Source of the DNA: Chitiniphilus eburneus
GTDB lineage: Bacteria > Pseudomonadota > Gammaproteobacteria > Burkholderiales > Chitinibacteraceae
Assembly (NCBI RefSeq): GCF_005048205.1
Contig: NZ_SUMF01000022.1
Coordinates: 1-57,746, forward strand
DNA: 57,746 nucleotides
Direction: 5' to 3'
The translations under genes and the position numbers were made by a program. Positions 52,061 through 57,746 of this stretch are shown piece by piece. Position 1 is the first letter of the stretch, and every line of letters begins with the position of its first letter. The notes under the pieces are model-generated. The model was not told where the DNA came from. It ran no database searches and was given only the letters and a program-made list of their open reading frames with translations.

Positions 52061-53878
52061 ATGACGATCCAATACCGCATCGCACCCGCTGACCTGTCCG
52101 GTCATTATTTCGACGTCACCCTCACCATTGCACTGCCGGACCCGGCGGGGCAGGTGCTGTGGCTGCCGGTGTGGATTCCCGGCAGCTACCTGGTGCGCGA
52201 GTTCGCGCGGCACATCGTCACGCTGACCGCCAGCGCCGACGGCGCGCCGGTCGGGCTGACCAAGCTGGACAAGCATCGCTGGCAGGCCGCCCCGGTGGCT
52301 GGCCCGCTGGTGGTCGAATACCGCGTCTACGCCTTCGACCTGTCGGTGCGCGGTGCGTACCTGGACGACACCCGGGGCTTCTTCAACGGTACCGCTGTAT
52401 TGCTCGCGGTGGCCGGGCAGGAGGATCGCCCCTGCCGGATCAAGCTGGTGGCGCCCAAGGGCAAGGCATATCGCGACTGGCGCGTAGCGACCAGCCTGAC
52501 GCCCGATGGCGCCGAGCCGGGCGGGTTCGGTCACTATCGCGCCGCCAACTACGACGAGCTGATCGATCACCCGGTGGAGCTGGGTGAATTCACCAGCGAC
52601 ACCTTCAAAGCCTGCGGCGTGCCGCACCAGATCGTGATTGCCGGCCGGCATCGCGCCGACCTCAAGCGCCTGAAGCGCGACCTGAAGAAAATCTGCGAAT
52701 ACCAGATTCGCCTGTTCGGCGAGCCCGCGCCATTCCAGCGCTACGTGTTCATGACCATGGTCACCGGCGATGGCTACGGCGGCCTGGAGCACCGGGCTTC
52801 CACCGCGCTGATGGCCGCGCGCGACGATCTGCCCAGGGCGCAGGATACCGATATCCGCCCCGGTTACCGGCAATACCTCGGGCTGTGCAGCCACGAGTAT
52901 TTCCATAGCTGGAACGTCAAGCGCATCAAGCCGGCCGCCTATGCGCCGTATGACCTGCATCGGGAAGCCTATACGCGCCTGCTGTGGGCGTTCGAAGGCA
53001 TCACGTCCTACTACGACGATCTGACGCTGCGGCGCGCGGGGCTGATCTCCGAGGCCTCGTACCTGGAGTTGCTGGCCCAGACCATGACCCAGGTGCAGCG
53101 CGGCGCCGGCCGCCTGAAGCAAACGCTGGAGGAGGCCAGCCTGGATGCCTGGGTGAAGTACTACCGGCAGGACGAGAACAGCCCGAACGCCCTGGTCAGC
53201 TACTACACCAAGGGCGCGCTCGCCGCCGCCAGCCTGGACCTCACCATCCGCCTGCGCAGTGACGGCCAGCGCAGCCTGGACGATGTGATGCGCGCACTGT
53301 GGCTGCGCTACGGGCGCGATTTCGACGCACGCGGGCAAGGGGTGCCGGAGGACGAATGGGAGCGCGTCGCCAGCGAGGCGGCGGGGCTGGACCTGGCTGA
53401 TTTCTTTGCGCAGGCGCTGCGCGGCACCGGGGAACTGCCGCTGGCTGGCCTGCTGCGGGAGTTCGGCGTGGACAGCCAGTTGCGGCCGATGGCGGGGGGC
53501 GCCGACAAGGGGGGCTGGAAGGACCTGGCGCCGAATGGCGCCGGTAACAGCCTGGGCGCGCGCGTGACGGCGGAGGCGGGCGGCGTGAAGCTGACCCACG
53601 TGCTGGAAGGCGGTGCCGCGCACGCAGCGGGTTTGTCGGCCGGCGATGTGCTGGTCGCCATCGACGGCCTGCGGGTGAATGCCGGCAATCTCGACGGACA
53701 CCTGGGGAGCTGGCCCGCCGGCAGCCGGGTTGGCATCCATGCGTTCCGCCGCGACGAGCTGATCGAGCGCGAACTGGTGCTGGCGTCCGCCACGGCGGAT
53801 ACCTGGGGGCTGCGCCTGCTGGATACCGCCGAAGCCGCCATGCTGGCCCGCCGACGCGGCTGGCTGGGCGGGGCGTAG
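52061..53878 (+). CDS. M61-family metallopeptidase with PDZ domain
   Basis: 605 residues from ATG 52061. An N-terminal beta-rich domain (WLPVWIPGSYLVREFARHIV) precedes the gluzincin catalytic domain: GGLEHR (240-245), the zinc motif HEYFH within SHEYFHSWNVKRIKP (277-291), and the third ligand Glu in LLWAFEGITSYYDD (near 312). A C-terminal PDZ-like domain covers about 500-585 (KLTHVLEGGAAHAAGLSAGD, VLVAIDGLRVNAGNLDGHL). M61 enzymes are glycyl aminopeptidase-like; no signal peptide is seen, so the cytosol is likely. All metal ligands are intact. Confidence 0.93.
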   Translation: MTIQYRIAPADLSGHYFDVTLTIALPDPAGQVLWLPVWIPGSYLVREFARHIVTLTASADGAPVGLTKLDKHRWQAAPVAGPLVVEYRVYAFDLSVRGAYLDDTRGFFNGTAVLLAVAGQEDRPCRIKLVAPKGKAYRDWRVATSLTPDGAEPGGFGHYRAANYDELIDHPVELGEFTSDTFKACGVPHQIVIAGRHRADLKRLKRDLKKICEYQIRLFGEPAPFQRYVFMTMVTGDGYGGLEHRASTALMAARDDLPRAQDTDIRPGYRQYLGLCSHEYFHSWNVKRIKPAAYAPYDLHREAYTRLLWAFEGITSYYDDLTLRRAGLISEASYLELLAQTMTQVQRGAGRLKQTLEEASLDAWVKYYRQDENSPNALVSYYTKGALAAASLDLTIRLRSDGQRSLDDVMRALWLRYGRDFDARGQGVPEDEWERVASEAAGLDLADFFAQALRGTGELPLAGLLREFGVDSQLRPMAGGADKGGWKDLAPNGAGNSLGARVTAEAGGVKLTHVLEGGAAHAAGLSAGDVLVAIDGLRVNAGNLDGHLGSWPAGSRVGIHAFRRDELIERELVLASATADTWGLRLLDTAEAAMLARRRGWLGGA

Positions 53879-54089
53879 CGCGGCGATTCGTGGTGGCGTG
53901 ACGGCCACAACGCGGCGCTGACGCGGCGGCCGGCCGCTTGTCGGTCGATCGCGTACCGGCGGGTAGCGGGCATGGGGCCTGCCGGTCGCCACCGCCCGTG
54001 GCGCCAGGGCTGCACGGGCGCCGGATTGTCCAGCCATTGTTGCGTGGGGGACACGCCTTCCCGTAGGTAGGTATTTCATCAGACGATGC

Positions 54090-54098
54090 TGCTACACT
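54090..54098 (+). promoter_or_regulatory. Extended -10 promoter of the GGDEF/EAL gene
   Basis: TGCTACACT: a TGn extension plus TACACT, four of six against consensus, 103 bases before the start codon. Confidence 0.4.
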
Positions 54099-54114
54099 GA
54101 GTCGCCTTACAAAG

Positions 54115-54130
54115 TGACATGTAAATGTCA
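54115..54130. promoter_or_regulatory. Inverted repeat, candidate operator
   Basis: TGACAT-GTAA-ATGTCA is a perfect 6-4-6 inverted repeat located just downstream of the predicted transcription start, where a repressor would block the GGDEF/EAL gene. Confidence 0.4.
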
Positions 54131-54200
54131 TTGGTTGAGAGACCAGCCATAAGCGAGAGCGGCCGCGTGTCAGGGTCGCCGAACGGGGGCAAATCGCCAG

Positions 54201-56399
54201 ATGACGAGACAACTGGGTTGGGGCTTTGCCAATACGATACGCGGCAAGATTCTCGCGGTATTCGTGCTGATCAATCTGGTCGCGACCTGCGCCTACAGTT
54301 TTTATATCTATTCGCTGAAGTCCGACACGATCAGGCAGGAGATCGACAAGCGCCTGCACTCGGCGACGGCGGCCGCGCCGCTGATGCTGCCGCGCGATTA
54401 CTTCGATCGGGCCCAGCGGCCCGACGCGGTCAGCGGCGATGAATATCGCCGGCTGATGGCCGACTTCGACCGCTATTGCCAGACCGTCGGCCTGCGCTAT
54501 CTCTACGTGTTCATGCCGGTGGGCGAGCGGCTGGTCTACCTGATGGACAGCGCCACGCCCGCTGAAGTGCAGCGTGGCCGCTACGGGCGCTACTTCACCG
54601 CCTACGAGGGCCCGGTGCCCACGCTGAAGGACATCCTGGCCGAAGGGCGGCCCCGCTTCGTCGAGTATCGCGACCACTACGGTGAATTCCGCTCGTTGTT
54701 CGTGCCCGGTGTCACCGCCGATGGCCGCCCGTACCTGATCGGCGCCGATGTCGGCACCAGCTATATCACCAGCCAGTTGCGCGACGCGCTGCGACAATCG
54801 CTGTTCATCGGCTTCGCCACGTTCGGCGTCGGGCTGCTGCTGTCCTTGCTGCTGACATGGCAGTTGTCGCGCCCGGTGGAGGCCCTGGTGTCGGGGGTAC
54901 GGCGCATCGAGGCGGGCGACTATACCGCGCGCGTGGCATGGCGCAGCCGCGACGAACTGGGCCAGTTGGCCACCAGCTTCAACACCATGAGCGGCGCAGT
55001 GGCCGAGCGCGAGCGCGAGATGCTGCGGCTTGCCTTCGTCGATCCGCTGACCGGGCTGGCCAACCGTACCCGGTTGATCGAAGCCATCGAAAGCCACCTG
55101 AGCGGCGGCCCGGCGCATTTCGCGGTGGTGCTGTTCGATCTGGACCAGTTCAAATACATCAACGATTACCTGGGCTACCAGGTGGGCGACGCGGCTATCG
55201 CGGCGCTGGGGCGACGGCTGGGTGGCGCGCTGGGCGGCGGCGGCGAGGTCTGCGCCCGGCTGTCCGGCGATGAGTACGCGGTGCTGTTCCCCGAGACCAA
55301 CGCCGCGCAGTTGCCGGAGCGGCTGGCGCGGATCGAGGCGATGCTGGCGCAGCCGGTGGTGGTGGCGGGGCAGCGGTTGGAGCTGGGAGCCAGCATCGGC
55401 GTGGCGCTCTATCCGGAGCACGGCGATTCGGGCGATCTGTTGCTGCGCCATGCCGAGGTGGCGATGTACGCCGCGAAGCGGCTGCATCACGGCCACGCGG
55501 TCTACGATCCGGGTTTCGAGCAGAATCGCCAGACCCAACTGGCGCTGCTGTCCGACCTGCGCAATGCCGTGGCGGAAAACCAGTTCGTGGTGTGCTACCA
55601 GCCCAAGGTGCGGATGAAGGATGGCGAGATCGACGCCGCCGAGGCGCTGGTGCGCTGGCGCCACCCCGAGCGTGGCTGGATTCCGCCCAACGATTTCATT
55701 CCTTTTGCCGAACAGACCGGCCGGCTGCGCGCGATCACGCAATGGGTGATCGAGGATGTGCTCGAACGCGCGGTGCAATGGGCGCGCGAAGGCATTGTGC
55801 TGACCGTGTCGGTGAATGTGGGCATGAGCGACGCGGAAGACGCCGCCTTCGTTGATTTCGTCGAAGACGCGCTGATCCGCTTGCAGGCCGACCCGGCCCG
55901 CCTGTGCCTGGAAATCACCGAGACCGGCGGGATGAGCCGCCAACTGGAGCTGATGGGCAACCTGGAGCGCCTGCGCCGGCTGGGCGTCAAGCTGTCCATC
56001 GACGATTTCGGTACCGGCTATTCCTCGTTCGCCTACCTGGCGCAGATGCCGGTCCACGAGCTGAAGATCGATCGCTCGTTCGTGCAGGCGCTGGATTTCA
56101 AGTTCGAGAACGTATCCATCGTGCGCTCCATCATCGAACTGGGGCACATCCTGGGCTTGCAAGTGGTGGCCGAGGGCGTGGAGACCGAATCGGCGTGGCA
56201 GGCGCTGGCGATCATGGGCTGCGACGAGGCGCAGGGCTACCTGGTGGCCAAGCCGATGCCGGCGGAGGATTTCCTGCGCTGGTACCTGGCAACGCCGCTG
56301 CTGCCCTATACCCCGCCCGATATGTCCATCTACGACACCAGCGTCATGCCCGAGGTGTTGCAGCGTCTGCCGGGCGTGCGCGCCGGCGATCCTTCCTAG
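54201..56399 (+). CDS. Membrane-bound GGDEF/EAL cyclic-di-GMP protein
   Basis: 732 residues: TM1 about 14-37, a periplasmic sensor (38-197), TM2 about 200-222, HAMP (223-275), GGDEF domain (278-440) and EAL domain (450-705). The GGDEF signature is SGDEY (355-359), preceded by FDLDQFKYINDYLGYQVGD; the catalytic GDE is kept and the first Gly is Ser. No RxxD inhibitory site is present. The EAL domain has AEALVRWRHPERG (480-492), LCLEITETGG, SIDDFGTGYSSFAYL and VVAEGVETESAW, so all expected phosphodiesterase residues appear intact. The net effect on c-di-GMP is uncertain. The TAG stop codon coincides with the start of repeat element E. Confidence 0.93.
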   Translation: MTRQLGWGFANTIRGKILAVFVLINLVATCAYSFYIYSLKSDTIRQEIDKRLHSATAAAPLMLPRDYFDRAQRPDAVSGDEYRRLMADFDRYCQTVGLRYLYVFMPVGERLVYLMDSATPAEVQRGRYGRYFTAYEGPVPTLKDILAEGRPRFVEYRDHYGEFRSLFVPGVTADGRPYLIGADVGTSYITSQLRDALRQSLFIGFATFGVGLLLSLLLTWQLSRPVEALVSGVRRIEAGDYTARVAWRSRDELGQLATSFNTMSGAVAEREREMLRLAFVDPLTGLANRTRLIEAIESHLSGGPAHFAVVLFDLDQFKYINDYLGYQVGDAAIAALGRRLGGALGGGGEVCARLSGDEYAVLFPETNAAQLPERLARIEAMLAQPVVVAGQRLELGASIGVALYPEHGDSGDLLLRHAEVAMYAAKRLHHGHAVYDPGFEQNRQTQLALLSDLRNAVAENQFVVCYQPKVRMKDGEIDAAEALVRWRHPERGWIPPNDFIPFAEQTGRLRAITQWVIEDVLERAVQWAREGIVLTVSVNVGMSDAEDAAFVDFVEDALIRLQADPARLCLEITETGGMSRQLELMGNLERLRRLGVKLSIDDFGTGYSSFAYLAQMPVHELKIDRSFVQALDFKFENVSIVRSIIELGHILGLQVVAEGVETESAWQALAIMGCDEAQGYLVAKPMPAEDFLRWYLATPLLPYTPPDMSIYDTSVMPEVLQRLPGVRAGDPS

Positions 56400-56484
56400 G
56401 GCGAATCATCCAATGGTTCGCGACAGCGCCGGGCCGAAAAAGCGTCAGGCACCAGGCGTGCGACGCTGCCAATAACCGGTTATA
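56396..56484. repeat. Half repeat element E, homologous to element D
   Basis: It starts CTAGGGCGAATCATCC, continues with GACAGCGCCGGGCCGAAAAA and GCGTGCGACGCTGCC, and stops in the middle of the central palindrome (AATAACCGGTTAT). Read this way it parallels the inverted right half of element D base for base over most of its length. The TAG at 56397-56399 is the stop codon of the GGDEF/EAL gene. Confidence 0.65.
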
Positions 56485-56507
56485 AACGGCGCCTTGCGGC
56501 GCCGTTT
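56484..56507. terminator. Terminator after the GGDEF/EAL gene
   Basis: Perfect 10-bp stem AAACGGCGCC/GGCGCCGTTT with TTGC loop, T-rich on the plus strand and A-rich for the minus strand. It can serve the GGDEF/EAL gene and the convergent csoR-type gene. Confidence 0.75.
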
Positions 56508-56534
56508 TCGCTCAAGGGCCGCGCCATTGCCGCC

Positions 56535-56843
56535 TCAACCCAGCTTGCGCAGCACCGTCATCAGTTCGCCGATGGCGGCCTCGCCGTCACCGGCCTGGAT
56601 GGCGCTGGCCACGCAGCCACGGGCGTGCGATTCCAGCAACTGCATACCCAGGCTGTCCAGCGCCGATTTCGCGGCGGCGATCTGGGTCAGGATGTCGATG
56701 CAGTAGCGATCCTCCGCCACCATCTTGTTGATGCCGCGCACCTGGCCTTCGATGCGGTTCAGCCGGCTGATCAGCGCCTGCTTGTTGTCGCGGTCGACGC
56801 GGCGCGGATCGTGGCCGCAGCATTCGTCAACGGACGACGTCAT
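56535..56843 (-). CDS. CsoR/FrmR-family metal-sensing repressor
   Basis: 102 residues of the all-helical DUF156 family: [40 protein letters not shown] and [16 protein letters not shown]. The Cys (DRYCIDI), His (ESHARG) and Cys (RGCV) follow the C-H-C copper-site pattern of CsoR; an extra ECCGHDP lies at the N-terminus. With copZ and copA directly upstream, a Cu(I)-responsive repressor of this operon is the likely role. ATG 56843 starts within the end of copZ (17-base overlap), so the genes are coupled. Confidence 0.9.
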   Translation of the reverse strand: MTSSVDECCGHDPRRVDRDNKQALISRLNRIEGQVRGINKMVAEDRYCIDILTQIAAAKSALDSLGMQLLESHARGCVASAIQAGDGEAAIGELMTVLRKLG

Positions 56844-57036
56844 AACCCGCGTCCTCGATGGCTGTCTCGATGGTGCGCCGGTCGGTGTCGGCCGGATCAA
56901 ACGTGACGCTGGCCGCGCCCGGCGCGAGCGTCACGGCGACGTCGGTCACGCCCTCCACCGCCTGCAATGCCCGCGTGACCGATGCCACGCAGCCGCCGCA
57001 GCTCATGCCTTCGATGCCGATATTGATGTGTTCCAT
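56827..57036 (-). CDS. copZ: Copper chaperone CopZ (HMA domain)
   Basis: 69 residues, one heavy-metal-associated ferredoxin-like domain: [20 protein letters not shown] with the metal-binding MSCGGC, then [20 protein letters not shown] and a C-terminal [21 protein letters not shown] precedes the ATG. It would carry Cu(I) to CopA, whose gene ends 23 bases upstream. Confidence 0.93.
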   Translation of the reverse strand: MEHINIGIEGMSCGGCVASVTRALQAVEGVTDVAVTLAPGAASVTFDPADTDRRTIETAIEDAGYDVVR

Positions 57037-57059
57037 GGTGAGTCTCCTTGGTTGGGGTT

Positions 57060-57746
57060 TCAGGCTTTCCAGCGCTTGAGCAACAACGCGTTGCTGACCA
57101 CCGAAATCGAGCTGGCGGCCATGGCCGCGCCGGCGATCACCGGCGACAGCATGCCGAAGGCTGCCAGCGGAATGCCGAGCACGTTGTAGAAAAAGGCGAA
57201 GAACAGGTTCTGGCGGATCTTGCGCACCGTGGCGCGCGACAGTGAAATCGCCGCCGCGACGTGCGCCAGGTCGTTGTGCATCAGCGTAATGTCGGCGGCC
57301 TCGATGGCGACATCCGAGCCGGACCGCATGGCGAAGCTCACGTCGGCGGCGGCCAGCGCGGGGGCGTCGTTGACGCCATCGCCCGCCATGGCCACCACGC
57401 GGCCCTGCTGTTTGAAGGCGGTGACGGCCCCGGCCTTGTCGGCGGGCTTCACCCCGGCGCGCACGTCGTCGATGCCCAGTTGCCGCGCGACCGCCGTGGC
57501 GGTTTCCACGTTGTCGCCGGTCATCATCACTACCCGCACGCCCTGGCGTTGCAGCGCGGCCACGGCATCGCGGGAGCTGGCGCGTACCGCGTCGGCCAGG
57601 GCGATCAGCCCGGCGAAGCGGCCGTCGATGGCCACGCTGACCACGGTCTGGCCACTGGCGGCAAGCCGGGCCACCTCGGCGCGCTGGGCATCGTCCAGCG
57701 CGACGGCCCCAGCCGGCGTGCCGACGCGCACCCACTGGCCGGCAAC
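57060..57746 (-). CDS. copA: Copper-translocating P1B-type ATPase CopA, C-terminal part
   Basis: The gene runs off the right edge; 228 residues of the C-terminal region are visible. They include the end of the nucleotide-binding domain ([20 protein letters not shown]), [20 protein letters not shown], the hinge motif [20 protein letters not shown] and the last two membrane helices with the P1B signature ([39 protein letters not shown], carrying the Met and Ser residues of the copper site). The CPC motif and phosphorylation site lie outside the window. The ATPase exports Cu(I) from the cytosol. Confidence 0.95.
   Translation of the reverse strand, partial: VAGQWVRVGTPAGAVALDDAQRAEVARLAASGQTVVSVAIDGRFAGLIALADAVRASSRDAVAALQRQGVRVVMMTGDNVETATAVARQLGIDDVRAGVKPADKAGAVTAFKQQGRVVAMAGDGVNDAPALAAADVSFAMRSGSDVAIEAADITLMHNDLAHVAAAISLSRATVRKIRQNLFFAFFYNVLGIPLAAFGMLSPVIAGAAMAASSISVVSNALLLKRWKA

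Larger units (their letters stand above)
53879..54200. other. Upstream region of the GGDEF/EAL gene
   Basis: About 320 bases. The left part is GC-rich with nothing recognised. The right part carries a probable promoter (54090-54098) and an inverted repeat (54115-54130), listed separately. Confidence 0.4.

Overview
The window reads as chromosomal DNA of a Gram-negative, GC-rich betaproteobacterium, most likely of the Neisseriales (Chromobacterium/Chitinibacter-like). This is inferred from gene content: RlmJ, RlmM, MscL, PlsY/FolB, SmpB, 4.5S RNA, a type IV pilin set, many outer-membrane-type lipoproteins and a chitin-binding secreted protein. No rRNA or tRNA gene was seen, and no phage or complete insertion sequence. 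Both edges cut genes: an unrecognised Ala-rich protein on the left and a copper P-type ATPase (CopA) on the right.

Layout. 1-3.1 kb: two unrecognised proteins, a pair of repeat elements and an outer-membrane barrel. 3.1-8.3 kb: DUF475/TerC-like membrane protein, RlmJ, a lipoprotein, a MazG-like pyrophosphohydrolase, a DUF2007 protein, RarD and a NagD-type phosphatase. 8.4-11.3 kb: a three-gene ABC importer of the PF04392 type. 11.7-14.1 kb: MscL, RlmM and two small envelope proteins. 14.1-18.8 kb: a lipoprotein, an exported SurE, and a large lipoprotein in which phytase-like and glycerophosphodiesterase sequences are interleaved. 19.2-22.9 kb: a lipoprotein made of 14-residue repeats, a DUF4344 lipoprotein and a basic amino-acid decarboxylase. 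23.1-26.6 kb: a visibly AT-richer operon of five type IV prepilins (PilE, FimT, PilW, PilX, PilV). 26.7-36.1 kb: housekeeping genes (Sua5, Crp-like regulator, FolB, PlsY, SmpB, asparaginase, 4.5S RNA, YciB, YciI, BolA, PpiC, YdcF family). 36.1-43.6 kb: livFGMH and putA. 43.9-48.4 kb: TypA/BipA, a secreted CBM5/12 protein with a polysaccharide-lyase-like domain, and a type I-E-like CRISPR array without cas genes. 48.4-56.4 kb: chemoreceptor, periplasmic binding protein, Hsp15, M61 peptidase and a GGDEF/EAL protein. 56.5 kb to the end: CsoR-type repressor, CopZ and CopA.

What stands out. A family of short inverted-repeat (MITE-like) elements begins with CTAGGGCG or TTAGGGCG. Three of them overlap the stop codon of the neighbouring gene and supply its TAG; in two cases the gene's apparent terminator lies on the far side of the element. 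Between 4.5S RNA and yciB there is an FNR-box-like site placed correctly for a promoter that would make a roughly 65-nt RNA ending in a strong terminator, a candidate FnrS/AniS-type small RNA. The interleaved phytase/GDPD lipoprotein, the repeat lipoprotein, the leaderless CRISPR array and the compositionally distinct prepilin operon are the other main points of interest.
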